Position numbers and translations under genes: made by a program
Notes under the pieces: generated by a model
What the model was told of the DNA's origin: nothing
The model's database searches: none
The model's input: only the letters and a program-made list of their open reading frames with translations
Shown here: one piece after another, positions 9,514 through 19,183 of the stretch
Position numbering within the stretch: the stretch's first letter is position 1
How the letters are laid out: every line of letters starts with the position of its first letter
Assembly (NCBI RefSeq): GCF_040566555.1
Contig: NZ_JBEWYP010000002.1
Coordinates: 62,001-126,000, forward strand
Reading direction: 5' to 3'
DNA length: 64,000 nt
From: Sediminicola sp040566555
Lineage (GTDB): Bacteria; Bacteroidota; Bacteroidia; Flavobacteriales; Flavobacteriaceae

Positions 9514-10279
9514 ACCTATCCCTATCCTGTAAAAATTTCAGTTTCCCCCTAGTTTCGTCAAGATGTGCCTTATTCAAGGTGGCGTAAAGAATGGTGTCCT
9601 CTTCTGAAAAAACCAAAGTTTTACCAAGGGAATCATATACCGCAGAATGGCCAGAATATTCATAGCCACCATCATCATTGCCAATTCTATTTACCCCAAT
9701 ACAATACGCCATATTTTCAATGGCTCGAGCCGCTAAAAGCGTATCCCATGCGTAAACACGTGTCTTGGGCCAATTGGCAACAAAGAGCAAGACATCATAA
9801 TCTACCGTATTCCTGGCCCAAACGGGAAAGCGAAGGTCATAACAGATCAAGGGACATATCCTAAATCCCTTATATTCCAGGACCAACCTTTTCTTTCCTC
9901 CCTTATAGACTTCTGATTCTCCTGCCAGGGTAAAGGTATGTCGCTTATCATATTGATGATATTTGCCATTGGGCTCTACAAAATAGAGTCGGTTAAAATA
10001 GTCTCCATTCTCATAAAAAGGAATACTTCCTGTTAGTGCTTTCTGTTCCTGCCTGGAGATTTGTAACATCCATTCCAAGGTCTTTTGACCTTCTGAATCA
10101 TCCATGTGATTGGGAGTCATTGTAAATCCAGAATGGAACATCTCGGGTAAGATAATTAGATCTACATCCGTGGAAACACCATTTATCTTTTCATAAAAGG
10201 CATCCCTATTGGCTTGGGGGTCCTCCCAAAACAACGCGGTCTGTATTAACGCTACCTTTAATTCTTTGGCCATATCCAT
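9497..10279 (-). CDS. Carbon-nitrogen hydrolase, omega-amidase (YafV/Nit2-like)
   Basis: The nitrilase-superfamily protein has 260 residues and an intact Glu-Lys-Cys triad: Glu46 in IILPEMFHSGF, Lys112 in YDKRHTF and Cys146 in ICPLICYDLRFPVWAR. The LPEMFxxGF and CYDLRFP motifs are those of the YafV/Nit2 branch, which hydrolyses 2-oxoglutaramate and 2-oxosuccinamate in methionine salvage and transamination repair. It is cytosolic with no signal. Met3 (10273) could also serve as the start. A full promoter match lies just upstream. The 3' end overlaps the lipoprotein gene on the other strand by 17 bp. Confidence 0.88.
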   Translation of the reverse strand: MDMAKELKVALIQTALFWEDPQANRDAFYEKINGVSTDVDLIILPEMFHSGFTMTPNHMDDSEGQKTLEWMLQISRQEQKALTGSIPFYENGDYFNRLYFVEPNGKYHQYDKRHTFTLAGESEVYKGGKKRLVLEYKGFRICPLICYDLRFPVWARNTVDYDVLLFVANWPKTRVYAWDTLLAARAIENMAYCIGVNRIGNDDGGYEYSGHSAVYDSLGKTLVFSEEDTILYATLNKAHLDETRGKLKFLQDRDRFSLED

Positions 10280-10291
10280 TAAATTCTACAT

Positions 10292-10323
10292 CAAAATTAA
10301 TATTAATATTTTGGGCGTTTCAA
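10292..10323 (-). promoter_or_regulatory. Promoter for the omega-amidase gene
   Basis: On the minus strand TTG (10323-10321) and TAATTTTG (10299-10292) are separated by 21 bp, an exact match to the flavobacterial pattern TTG-N17-23-TAnnTTTG. It lies 12 bp upstream of the ATG at 10279, so the leader should be very short. Confidence 0.6.
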
Positions 10324-10362
10324 TAATAATTGGAGCATTTATGCCTAAGAAGGTGAAATCCT

Positions 10363-10845
10363 TTATCTGCCCGGTGCAAGCAAATCCATTAAAAGTGCAT
10401 TGTTCTGCATTTTTGCATGATCATATGCTGTTTGCCCCCTTGCATCTTTAACTGAAATATCCGCACCTTCTGTCATTAGCATTTTGGCAATCTCTGTCCT
10501 GTTGAAGGTTGCGGCATAGATTAAAGCAGTTGCGCCCATGGTGTTGGTAGTATTCACATTGGCCCCTTTATCAATAAGATTTTTGGCTATTGCTGTAAAC
10601 CCCTTAAAACAAACACCCATCAAGGCCGTGTTTCCCGAACTGTCCTTTTCATTTATATCTGCACCGCGTTCTAACAACAAATTTGCAACAGCACTGTGTT
10701 CATAATAGGTTGCCAAAATTAATGGAGTAGAACCTCGTTGGTCCTTGACGTTTATCAAAGAGCCATCTTTGGATATCAATTCCTCAATTAAATTGAGGTC
10801 ACCGTTTCGAATGGCGGAATAAAACTTTTCTATTGTTTCTGTCAT
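10363..10845 (-). CDS. Ankyrin repeat protein
   Basis: From the ATG at 10845 the protein has 160 residues and is made almost wholly of ankyrin repeats. RGSTPLILATYYEHSAVANLLLERGADINEKD and its successors show the TPL-A / LL--GAD signature four times (about residues 35-150). The upstream in-frame Met at 10932 would add 29 residues with no relation to the fold, so the shorter start is preferred. There is no signal peptide, so it is probably a cytosolic protein-protein interaction adaptor. Small ankyrin proteins are common in Bacteroidota, and neither partner nor pathway is evident from the neighbours. The product ends in APGR. Confidence 0.85.
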   Translation of the reverse strand: MTETIEKFYSAIRNGDLNLIEELISKDGSLINVKDQRGSTPLILATYYEHSAVANLLLERGADINEKDSSGNTALMGVCFKGFTAIAKNLIDKGANVNTTNTMGATALIYAATFNRTEIAKMLMTEGADISVKDARGQTAYDHAKMQNNALLMDLLAPGR

Positions 10846-11126
10846 TGTTATATAATTAAAAGCCCACATGCCCATTGAAGGGAATAAGGTAGAACAAATC
10901 GTTCTAATAGTATTGTCGCTCAAAATTTGCAAGTCAAAAATTACTCTATTACGTTCATCTTAAAATAGACAAACCATATTAATAAATTATCAATTCATAG
11001 AATTATCCTATCGTTTTAAGAAATAGATTTTATTCTCTTAAAGTTGCCGATTTTATCCAAAATTCGAAATTTTAGTGCTATTTTTAACTAAGTAATTAGT
11101 TTTTAATAGTTTAACACTTCTAAGGT

Positions 11127-13349
11127 TTGAAAACGGAAATTATAAAATCACTGATCGAATTTTCCCCCAATGCGACAGCTATACTGGATAACGATTTGCG
11201 ATTTATCCGCTGTTCGAAAGTTTTGCGAAACGAATATGGCCTGGAAGAAAATGACATAATTGGCAAAAACTTCTTAGAGGTCTTTCCGTTTGTTCCAAAG
11301 AATATATTGGACACATTTGAGCTTAGCCTTCAAGGCGACATTAGCACCAATTTGGGCCATGAATATTTGAACAGCAAAGACCAACTCAAAAAACTTCTTT
11401 GGAAATCCAATCCATGGAAGGACCACCAGGGAAATAATGGGGGCCTAATTATTAATGTGGAGGAAATAGCGTTGGCATCTCCTAGGAAAGTAAAACTAGA
11501 AAACAACCTTGATACTACTCCTATTGGAGGTTGGGAAATACAAATTGATTCCAATGATATTTATTGGACTGCGATTACAAAAGCCATAATGGAGGTGCCT
11601 CTGGATTTTGAGCCTACTTTAGAAAGTACATTATTATTTTATAAAGAAGGTCTTAATAGAGACAGAATAACCTCAGTTATTATGAACACCCTGACCGAGG
11701 GAATATCTTGGAGCGAAGATTTCCTGATCACTACTGCAAAAGGAAAGGAAAAATGGGTTAGAAAAAAAGGAAGTGGTGAAATAATCAATGGAAAATGTAT
11801 CCGGATTTTTGGAACAATACAAGACATAACTCAAAGGAAGAAGGAAGAATTACGCTACCAGGAGACCATTCAGCGCCTTGAGATTGCCATGGATGCCGCT
11901 GAAATAGGTATTTGGGATTACGATATAGAAACCGATACTGCTGTTTGGGACAGCAATATGTATCAGCTTTTTGGGATAAAGGAGGAAGATTTCGCTTCAA
12001 CCTATGAAGCTTATGAGAATATTATCCATCCAGATGATAGGGGCCATGTGGACCAACGTTTGGCAAAAGCCATTTCTGGAGAAAGATCGTATGACACGGA
12101 GTTTAGAATACTTTGGCCCAATGGTAGCATTAGATATATAAGGGCCATTGGCAAAGTTTTAAAAAATGAAGATGGTAAGCCCGTACGTGTTGTTGGCACA
12201 AATTGGGACTATACCGAGCTTAGGCACACCGAATTAAAGCTAACAAGTAGTGAAGAGTCATTTCAAGGTGCCTTTGAAAATTCCGCTATGGGCATAGCTA
12301 TTGTTGCCGTGGACGGGAAATGGATAGATGTGAACAATAGCATTTGTAAGGGATTCGGCTATTCTAAAGAAGAATTTTTACAAATGACCTTTCAGGACAT
12401 CACACATCCCCAAGACCTCGAGAAGGATTTACACCTGTTGAACGAAGTAGTGCAAAAGAAAAGGGACGGCTACCAAATGGAAAAGCGCTATTTCCATAAA
12501 AACGGAAGTATCATTTATGCGGTGCTCACCGTATCGGCAATAAAAAACATAAACGGTGAACTTTCCCATTTCATTTCCCAGATAATGGACATCACTTCTA
12601 GAATTGAAGCGGAGAATGAAACAAAACTTCTTTTTGACATCACCAAAAATCAAAATGACAGTTTGCTAAATTTTGCCCATATTGTATCTCACAACCTTAG
12701 ATCCCACGCTTCAAATATTTCAATGTTGATCGACTTTTTAAAACAAGAAGAAAATGAACAGGAGAAAAACGAAATAGTCAAATTGCTTGAAAATTCCGCA
12801 GGCAGCTTAAATGAAACTATTTTACATTTAAGTGACGTGGTGAAGACCAAGACACAAGGCACTAATGGCCTAAAGGATATCAACATCCTTGATAGGATTA
12901 AAAATGTCAAAAAAACCCTTTCTGCCCTAATCTTGGAAAATCAAGTTGACTGTTCTATAGATGTTCCGAGCAATATTATGGTCAGGGCCATCCCTGCCTA
13001 CTTGGACAGCGTTCTGTTGAACTTGTTCACAAACGCCATTAGATATAGCTCTCCGGACAGATTGCCAAAAATCACCATTTCCGCTGATATGAAAGGCAGT
13101 AATTATACCCTCATTTTTCAAGATAACGGTATTGGCATTGATTTAAAAAAACACGGGAAGAAAATTTTTGGGATGTATAAAACATTCCACAAGCACAAAG
13201 ATGCAAAAGGAATAGGTCTGTTTATCACCAAAAACCAGGTAGAGGCCATGAATGGAAAAATAAGTGTGGAGAGTCAAGTTGGTAAAGGAACTACTTTTAA
13301 GGTTACCTTAATGATTGCCCAGAAAAAGAAAAAATTGATAAAAGCATAA
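11127..13349 (+). CDS. Multi-PAS hybrid-less sensor histidine kinase
   Basis: This 740-residue kinase has no transmembrane segment, so it is likely a cytosolic sensor. PAS-type domains lie at about 8-100, 130-235, 242-365 and 375-495 (for example WDYDIETDTAVWDSNMYQLFGI and NSAMGIAIVAVDGKWIDVNNS). The phosphoacceptor region follows, with SHNLRSH and His522 as the likely site. The ATPase domain has an N-box (LLNLFTNAIRYSSP), G1 (DNGIGIDL), G2 (KGIGLFITKN) and G3 (GKGTTFKV). The start is TTG at 11127, since TAA is in frame two codons upstream and no Met follows for about 150 residues. A separate receiver protein begins 4 bp after the stop codon, surely the cognate partner. The signal is unknown. 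Confidence 0.9.
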   Translation: MKTEIIKSLIEFSPNATAILDNDLRFIRCSKVLRNEYGLEENDIIGKNFLEVFPFVPKNILDTFELSLQGDISTNLGHEYLNSKDQLKKLLWKSNPWKDHQGNNGGLIINVEEIALASPRKVKLENNLDTTPIGGWEIQIDSNDIYWTAITKAIMEVPLDFEPTLESTLLFYKEGLNRDRITSVIMNTLTEGISWSEDFLITTAKGKEKWVRKKGSGEIINGKCIRIFGTIQDITQRKKEELRYQETIQRLEIAMDAAEIGIWDYDIETDTAVWDSNMYQLFGIKEEDFASTYEAYENIIHPDDRGHVDQRLAKAISGERSYDTEFRILWPNGSIRYIRAIGKVLKNEDGKPVRVVGTNWDYTELRHTELKLTSSEESFQGAFENSAMGIAIVAVDGKWIDVNNSICKGFGYSKEEFLQMTFQDITHPQDLEKDLHLLNEVVQKKRDGYQMEKRYFHKNGSIIYAVLTVSAIKNINGELSHFISQIMDITSRIEAENETKLLFDITKNQNDSLLNFAHIVSHNLRSHASNISMLIDFLKQEENEQEKNEIVKLLENSAGSLNETILHLSDVVKTKTQGTNGLKDINILDRIKNVKKTLSALILENQVDCSIDVPSNIMVRAIPAYLDSVLLNLFTNAIRYSSPDRLPKITISADMKGSNYTLIFQDNGIGIDLKKHGKKIFGMYKTFHKHKDAKGIGLFITKNQVEAMNGKISVESQVGKGTTFKVTLMIAQKKKKLIKA

Positions 13350-13353
13350 TATA

Positions 13354-13752
13354 ATGGGGAAATTGAATAGCAGTTGTATCATAGATGACGACGACATATT
13401 TATTTATGGCACCAAAAAAATCATGAAAAAAATTGATTTTTGTGATGAAATCCTTGTGTTCAACAACGGTCAGGAAGCTATGGATGGTCTAAAACAATTG
13501 ACAGCAGAGAACAAAAAGCTTCCCAATGTAATATTCCTTGATATTAACATGCCCATAATGGACGGATGGGAGTTTTTGGAGGATTTCATAAAAATTCCTA
13601 ATAACAATAGGGAGCATGTGACCATATATATCATTAGCTCTTCCATAGATCCAATGGATATACAAAAAGTACAAATGTATGGGCTCGTAAACAATTACAT
13701 TCTAAAACCCATTCGGATTGTAGACTTGGAAAAAGTATTGAACGATATGTAA
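13354..13752 (+). CDS. Single-domain response regulator (CheY-like receiver)
   Basis: A 132-residue stand-alone receiver domain. It has the acidic pocket (IIDDDD, residues 9-14), the phosphoacceptor Asp63 in VIFLDINMPIMDGWEF, the switch Ser95/96 in IYIISSSID, and Lys118 in YILKPIR. No output domain is present, so it must act by binding another protein or as a phosphorelay shuttle. It follows the multi-PAS kinase by 4 bp and is closed by a strong terminator, so the kinase and receiver form a two-gene unit. Confidence 0.92.
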   Translation: MGKLNSSCIIDDDDIFIYGTKKIMKKIDFCDEILVFNNGQEAMDGLKQLTAENKKLPNVIFLDINMPIMDGWEFLEDFIKIPNNNREHVTIYIISSSIDPMDIQKVQMYGLVNNYILKPIRIVDLEKVLNDM

Positions 13753-13814
13753 ACCAAATGCAAGAAGTAATGGCTAACGAAGATTTTCCCACGGAATAAT
13801 CTTGGAATTGAACC

Positions 13815-13852
13815 AAACTCCATCTTAAAATTATTTAGATGGAGTTTTTTTA
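13815..13852 (+). terminator. Rho-independent terminator of the kinase/receiver operon
   Basis: An 11-bp perfect stem (AAACTCCATCT pairing with AGATGGAGTTT) with an 11-nt AT-rich loop is followed by a T-run. It lies about 60 bp past the receiver stop and just before the convergent lipoprotein stop. Confidence 0.8.
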
Positions 13853-13857
13853 TAGCT

Positions 13858-15228
13858 CTACTCATGCCATCCTGGACTAAAATCCTCAGGGGCATTTTGC
13901 GGTAGATTAATGGTCCCGTTCCCCCCGGTATCATTGTAAATTAACCATTCCTCAAAAGTAAATATGGGATTTCCTCTAGAGACCCCAATTACCCTTTCTG
14001 CCCTACCGTCCTCAAATTCATGGTTGGTCCCCGAGCCATCCTCTCCAGGCACCCCAAAAACATCTATTATTTTTCCAAATGGATCTACCAAAACCAAATT
14101 ATCATCCCCATTGGAGTCGGCTGGACTATTGGTAGAAATCCCAACGTCCGGAGCAAATCCGTACACCAGCTCAAATTCTTCCTTATTGGGAGAAATCACC
14201 AAGGTCTTGTTGGCTCTAATTTGGTGACCTGACAGATCCAAAGATGAACTCGCCTCGGGATTGGCATTGGTATATCGCATCAGGGTCCAGCCATTAAGAT
14301 CCAAAGGTTGGGCAGCCGAATTAAACAGCTCCACAAACCTAGCCCCAGTATTATTATTGGGATCTGCGAGTTCTGATATAAAAACGTTCTCGGAAGTAAA
14401 TTCCGTGGGTATTATTTTACATCGCTCATTAGAAAAGTTCACATCTTCCAAATTATTAATGACCAATTGAAATGCACTTTTTGATTTCAACAAAATTCCC
14501 TTAATCTTGCCGTTACCTTCCGGCAACAATTCTGATTGAAAATCTGAGTACCCACTATTTAAAAGTCCAATGTTTTCGCCATCACAATCTTTAACGACTC
14601 TCACCGTTTCTTTCTGATATTCAGCATAGGTTTTGCCCAATTCTCCTTCTTCAAATTCCAACCCATCAAATTCAACCAAGGTGTTCAAGGGGATTTCTAC
14701 CAGGCTATCCAGCCCTGTCTTAACAGCTTGAAGTTCAAAGGGGGAATCACAAGCATTGATTATATGCTTCTTAACAGCTGCAACGGGCAATCTTCCTACG
14801 GATAAGTTCCCAAAGGAGCTGAAAACGGCTCCAAGCTTATAGCTTTCTTTGCCCAGGCCCAAATAAAGTCCTTTTAATTTGACGTATACCTTGCTGCCAA
14901 CAGGATATAGAAGATGGTAGTCCCTTGCATCCAATTCTATTTGCAACCCATGTTCGGGACTTTGGGTCTTGTCTTGTAAATGCAAGGTTCCAAAGAAATT
15001 TCCTGCATGATCCGAGGAGTTGATATACCCTTCCAAAACCAAATCATCTTGTATTTGAAATACGCGATCAACATACATTCCCTTAAGATCTGCAAAACTG
15101 ATATTGGAAACCAATCCTTCCCCACACTCAATTTTGGGAACATCAAAAGATCTATCTGCAACACAACTCGCTGCCAATAGTGCTATAAGCACAGTTAGAA
15201 TTGAAAGAAGCTTTATGTATAATTTCAT
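13858..15228 (-). CDS. DUF5689 and lamin-tail domain lipoprotein
   Basis: The start at 15228 gives MKLYIKLLSILTVLIALLAAS then Cys, a lipoprotein signal; an ATG three codons upstream (15237) is also possible. The mature protein holds a DUF5689-type region (about 35-270; SFADLKGMYVDRVFQIQDDLVLEGYINSSD). A lamin-tail (LTD) Ig-like domain follows (about 285-430; FISELADPNNNTGARFVELFNSAAQPLDLNGWTLMRY). LTD domains are frequent on secreted bacterial nucleases and surface proteins. It sits 18 bp after the TonB receptor stop in the same direction, occupying the place a SusD-type lipoprotein has in glycan systems. With the divergent nuclease it is inferred to serve nucleic acid capture. Function is not proven. 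Confidence 0.85.
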   Translation of the reverse strand: MKLYIKLLSILTVLIALLAASCVADRSFDVPKIECGEGLVSNISFADLKGMYVDRVFQIQDDLVLEGYINSSDHAGNFFGTLHLQDKTQSPEHGLQIELDARDYHLLYPVGSKVYVKLKGLYLGLGKESYKLGAVFSSFGNLSVGRLPVAAVKKHIINACDSPFELQAVKTGLDSLVEIPLNTLVEFDGLEFEEGELGKTYAEYQKETVRVVKDCDGENIGLLNSGYSDFQSELLPEGNGKIKGILLKSKSAFQLVINNLEDVNFSNERCKIIPTEFTSENVFISELADPNNNTGARFVELFNSAAQPLDLNGWTLMRYTNANPEASSSLDLSGHQIRANKTLVISPNKEEFELVYGFAPDVGISTNSPADSNGDDNLVLVDPFGKIIDVFGVPGEDGSGTNHEFEDGRAERVIGVSRGNPIFTFEEWLIYNDTGGNGTINLPQNAPEDFSPGWHE

Positions 15229-15246
15229 GCTATCCATGTAACAGAT

Positions 15247-17982
15247 TTAAAAACTAAAAGCCAGATTTAGAAAATAAGTACGACCATATCCATACCAATA
15301 TTTTGGAGCAAATGAAGGGTTGCCACTGGCATTGTCCCTAGCTAACTGTCCGTAATTACCATTTCTACTCTGTTCATAACCCCCGGTCCTAAAAACCGTA
15401 TCGAATACATTGTTGATACTCCCAAAAACACTGATATATTTTGAATTGACCAACCACGACTTACCGCCCACTAAATTCAATAAATAGAAATTATCCAAGG
15501 GATCTTGCCGCAATAATTTCATTACATTTTCTTCGGTAGCCTCTGGAAATGGGCTCCCTGTTTCTGGGTCCAAATAAAAACTTTGAGTCCTGGTAATAGT
15601 AGAAATGTTGCTATAGTTGTTGGCCAGATAATTTGCGGACATTCCAACCCACCAATACTTTGGATCCCTATATTCAATACCGAAGGCATATGCTTTTTGG
15701 GGTCCTTGTGCCAGTTTATAGTCCTTTATCTTCGCAATTCCAAGATCTATAAATCCCCGTTCATCCAGTACATCCTCCTCTGCACCGGCCGTATCAAAAT
15801 TAATGCTCACAAATGGGTCGCTTGCATACAGATATTTTCCAATAGCGGCTACAGCGGAGAGCTTTACAGACGAGGATATTTGGTATTCCAGACCAAGCTC
15901 TACCCCCATGTGCAATTTGTCCAAATCGGTTACCACTTCTTGAACAAAATCGGAACCAACGCCAGCATCCACAAAGAAAAAATTAATGTCGGTCGTGTTT
16001 TGAAAACGGGAATAGAATCCTGTTAGGCGTCCCATTACTTTGGGGAGGCGGATAAAATAATTGAAGTCCACCGAGGAATTGGTCTCGTGCTGTAGATTTG
16101 GAACGATCTGGTTGCTTTCTCGTGGATTAACAAAAGAATTTTGAAGGGTAGGTGCTTTTTTTAAATAGACACCGTTTACACTCATCCAATGCCTTCCATT
16201 GAACTTATAGGTAAGTCCCCCTTTAACCCCCATAGGGGTGAAAAATACTTTTTCACTTTGACCGATAGATCCAAGAAATCGCTCATTAAGAAATAATCCT
16301 TCCCTTTGGTATTCTGTTTTTCCGTACTGCAAGGATAAAAAACTATCCCATGATTTATAATTGTATCTCAATTGGACAAAAGCATTCCAATCCGAAGCCT
16401 CCATCGTATAACTATAATTAAATGTATCCCCTTTAACCTTTAAAAGATCCCCGTTTACATCATTTCGGGTATCTGAGAAAGCATCTTTGTCCTCGTGATA
16501 TTCTGCCCCCAACAGATCGTTGATCATTGCATAATTGTTGGAATCGAGCATTTTGTAGGTAGTTCCTACATCCAATTTAAAATGTTCGCTTATTTTAAGG
16601 TTTGCAACTGTATTAAAAGTAATCTGGTTATCCCTTGTCATGTCATCATATAAGAGATAGGAGGCCATGCCAACCGGAATAGTATTCATATTGGACTGGT
16701 ACAAGGTATTCCATTGTAATTGTGGAGTCTCCAAAAATGCTTCCTTGGCAATCCTAGCACTTTCGAAATTGGCTCCAATAGGGCTATTGATATAATAGCT
16801 GGGCAAATACCTATAGTAGGTAGGATCTGGATTTGGAGCATTGGAGTAACCAAGCCTACTTCTCGCAGTTGTCCCAAACTGATAGGCCGCTCCAGAACTA
16901 ATCCGGATATTTTTTGCCTTTAACATATGATTGAACATGAATATGGGCTCAGCGATTCTTCGCTCCCTTGAATTCCTAATTTGACCGTCTTGCAGACCCC
17001 AATAAGGATTGTATTTTCTACCCGCCAATTGGAACACCTCTTCGGTCACAGCCGATGACCGACCCCTTCTATTACTTGACAATATAGAAGTAAGAAGAAG
17101 GCTGTTTTTTGAATTTATTTGATATTCTAGGGCGCCAAAAACTGAATAAGCATCGTACAATGTGCCTTGTATATATCCTTGCTTTGCACTTCTGCGTGAT
17201 GCAGAAATACTGTAGAACAATTGGTTCCCATTATTCCCTGAATTATAGGTTGCCATAATTCTATCGGTATAGGTCCTATTGGAAGCAGAAGAAGAGAGTC
17301 TTGTTCCTGGACGCATTAAAGAAGGTCTTGTATCTATGTTGGTAAGGCCCAAAAGCCTACCAAAGCTGCGGTCGGATGGATCCAAACCGTTGGAAAATTC
17401 TTGGTTACGTACCACATCATTCAAACCTCCCCAGTTGTTCCATTGTGGTCTTCCATCAAATATTTTGTTCATCGGTAGACCATTGATGAGTACCAATCCA
17501 TTTTCGGCATCGTATCCTCTCACTCTAAAAAATGCCTGGCCAAAATCAAAGGCGGCCCTATTTAAAAAAACATCCTTGGTGGCCTGTAAAATACCCATAT
17601 TCCCAAAACTGCTTTCATCGTCGGCCAAATCTGCCTCTGTAAGCGCTATTAGATTATCGGTTTTTTCTAAAGTGATATCCCTTTCCAGAAAAATATCACC
17701 AAGATCTAAAGACATTTCTTCTAGTTCTATAGGATATTTTTTTGTCGTATAATCAGTCATAAAAATCACCAAAACAAAATTCTTTGAACTGGTAAACACC
17801 TGAAAATTGCCTAGTTCATCGGAAATTACGAAGTCCTCCCTCCCTTCCAAAAGAATCTTTGCACCACCAATTGGTTTTTTGGTATTACCCTCTAGAACAC
17901 GACCTTTAACATCAAAATTTTCCTGTGAAAAAGCATTGAGGGAGATGACAAAAAAGAACAATAAAGACCAAAAAAAATGCAT
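15247..17982 (-). CDS. TonB-dependent receptor with carboxypeptidase-like N-terminal domain
   Basis: The protein has 911 residues. The signal peptide is MHFFWSLLFFFVISLNAFSQ. A carboxypeptidase-regulatory-like beta domain follows (about 22-105; DVKGRVLEGNTKKPIGGAKILLEG), then a plug (about 130-230; FFRVRGYDAENGLVLINGLPMNK) and a long barrel ending in FLNLAFSF. It is a SusC/RagA-style size but no SusD homologue is nearby. Instead a DUF5689/lamin-tail lipoprotein follows in the same operon, and a secreted endonuclease/phosphatase is divergently transcribed. I infer import of nuclease products (nucleotides, oligonucleotides or phosphate compounds), a prediction from context only. No exact promoter match was found in the 110-bp divergent region. 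Confidence 0.9.
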   Translation of the reverse strand: MHFFWSLLFFFVISLNAFSQENFDVKGRVLEGNTKKPIGGAKILLEGREDFVISDELGNFQVFTSSKNFVLVIFMTDYTTKKYPIELEEMSLDLGDIFLERDITLEKTDNLIALTEADLADDESSFGNMGILQATKDVFLNRAAFDFGQAFFRVRGYDAENGLVLINGLPMNKIFDGRPQWNNWGGLNDVVRNQEFSNGLDPSDRSFGRLLGLTNIDTRPSLMRPGTRLSSSASNRTYTDRIMATYNSGNNGNQLFYSISASRRSAKQGYIQGTLYDAYSVFGALEYQINSKNSLLLTSILSSNRRGRSSAVTEEVFQLAGRKYNPYWGLQDGQIRNSRERRIAEPIFMFNHMLKAKNIRISSGAAYQFGTTARSRLGYSNAPNPDPTYYRYLPSYYINSPIGANFESARIAKEAFLETPQLQWNTLYQSNMNTIPVGMASYLLYDDMTRDNQITFNTVANLKISEHFKLDVGTTYKMLDSNNYAMINDLLGAEYHEDKDAFSDTRNDVNGDLLKVKGDTFNYSYTMEASDWNAFVQLRYNYKSWDSFLSLQYGKTEYQREGLFLNERFLGSIGQSEKVFFTPMGVKGGLTYKFNGRHWMSVNGVYLKKAPTLQNSFVNPRESNQIVPNLQHETNSSVDFNYFIRLPKVMGRLTGFYSRFQNTTDINFFFVDAGVGSDFVQEVVTDLDKLHMGVELGLEYQISSSVKLSAVAAIGKYLYASDPFVSINFDTAGAEEDVLDERGFIDLGIAKIKDYKLAQGPQKAYAFGIEYRDPKYWWVGMSANYLANNYSNISTITRTQSFYLDPETGSPFPEATEENVMKLLRQDPLDNFYLLNLVGGKSWLVNSKYISVFGSINNVFDTVFRTGGYEQSRNGNYGQLARDNASGNPSFAPKYWYGYGRTYFLNLAFSF

Positions 17983-18092
17983 GTAATACTATTGATGAAA
18001 ATCTAATTCGCAATTTAAATAGAAAATATACGACAATTATTCAACTTTATTCCTAATTTTTTGATTATTTTGAGCTTATAATCGATTTTTGT

Positions 18093-19139
18093 ATGCTTTT
18101 CAAATATATATCCTTACTTTTTTTATGTGCCCCTTGCTTTTTGTACCCGCAAGCCGAGGCCCATTATAGTATAAGAACTATTGCCTTTTACAATGTTGAA
18201 AATCTTTTCGATACCGTTAATGATCCCAATACCTTTGACGACGATCGCACCCCAAGCGGAAAAGATCAATGGACGACCGACAGATACAAAAAGAAAATTG
18301 AAAATATTTCCAGAGTCCTATCAGAAATAGGTACAGCTATTTCCACCACTTCACCAGATATTATTGGTCTCTGTGAAATAGAAAATAGACAGGTACTCGA
18401 AGATCTTATTGCCCACCATAACTTGAATGACAAGGGTTACGGAATCATACACTATGAATCACCAGATGAACGTGGCATTGATGTAGCATTACTCTATAAG
18501 CAAAGTGCTTTTATACCTGCCCATACAAGTAGCAGGCGATTATTGCTCATCAATGACGAGGGGGAACGGGATTACACGAGGGATCAGTTGGTGGTTCAGG
18601 GTTTTATGGATACGGAAAAAATTTATCTGATAGTCAACCATTGGCCTTCCCGCAGTGGTGGGGAGGCTAGAAGCGAACCGAATAGAATAGCCGCCGCCAA
18701 ACTCAATAGAAGAATCATAGATTCAATCCTAAAAACAGATCATGCCGCAAAGATCTTAAGCATGGGAGATTTTAATGATGACCCAACTGACACAAGCTTA
18801 AAAATAACTTTGAGAGCAGGTGGCCCAAGGTCTTCTTCCAATACAATGCAAGCGATGCACAATCCCATGGAAAAATTACATAAAAAAGGACTCGGTTCAC
18901 TGGCATATCGAGACCGATGGAATCTATTTGATCAGATTTTATTCACTCAAAACTTATTGGATAGCGATGCAAATACCTACCAATATTGGAAAACGGGTAT
19001 TTTTAAACCTTCCTATATCAGCACCCAATCCGGACCCTATAAGGGATATCCATTTCGGACATATTCAGGAGGAAATTACACTGCTGGGTACAGCGACCAC
19101 TTTCCGGTATTTGTTTATCTAATTAAAAAAGCAAAATAG
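18093..19139 (+). CDS. Secreted endonuclease/exonuclease/phosphatase family protein
   Basis: The 348-residue protein has a signal peptide (MLFKYISLLFLCAPCFLYPQAEA) and one endonuclease/exonuclease/phosphatase (EEP, DNase I-like) domain. Visible catalytic motifs are AFYNVENLFD (metal-site Asn), IIGLCEIENR (Glu), VNHWPSR with catalytic His, SMGDFNDDP (Asp/Asn), and the C-terminal YSDHFPVFVYL Asp-His. Family members cleave phosphodiester bonds in nucleic acids or lipid head groups. Secretion makes extracytoplasmic nuclease or phosphodiesterase action likely. It is divergent from the TonB receptor/DUF5689 operon with a 110-bp shared upstream region. The start puts the signal peptide at the N-terminus. 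Confidence 0.88.
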   Translation: MLFKYISLLFLCAPCFLYPQAEAHYSIRTIAFYNVENLFDTVNDPNTFDDDRTPSGKDQWTTDRYKKKIENISRVLSEIGTAISTTSPDIIGLCEIENRQVLEDLIAHHNLNDKGYGIIHYESPDERGIDVALLYKQSAFIPAHTSSRRLLLINDEGERDYTRDQLVVQGFMDTEKIYLIVNHWPSRSGGEARSEPNRIAAAKLNRRIIDSILKTDHAAKILSMGDFNDDPTDTSLKITLRAGGPRSSSNTMQAMHNPMEKLHKKGLGSLAYRDRWNLFDQILFTQNLLDSDANTYQYWKTGIFKPSYISTQSGPYKGYPFRTYSGGNYTAGYSDHFPVFVYLIKKAK

Positions 19140-19183
19140 CCTGGCTGTGAAGGGAACGACTACCCATGAATTTTAGAGTTGGT

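Noticed and set aside
15583..16026. 147-codon open frame on the plus strand
   Set aside because: Lies wholly inside the TonB receptor gene on the other strand, has no recognisable domain or start signal, and is a shadow frame.
18061..18091. TTG-N20-GATTTTTG as the promoter of the secreted nuclease
   Set aside because: The -7 box would touch the ATG at 18093 and place the transcript start inside the gene, and it has one mismatch.
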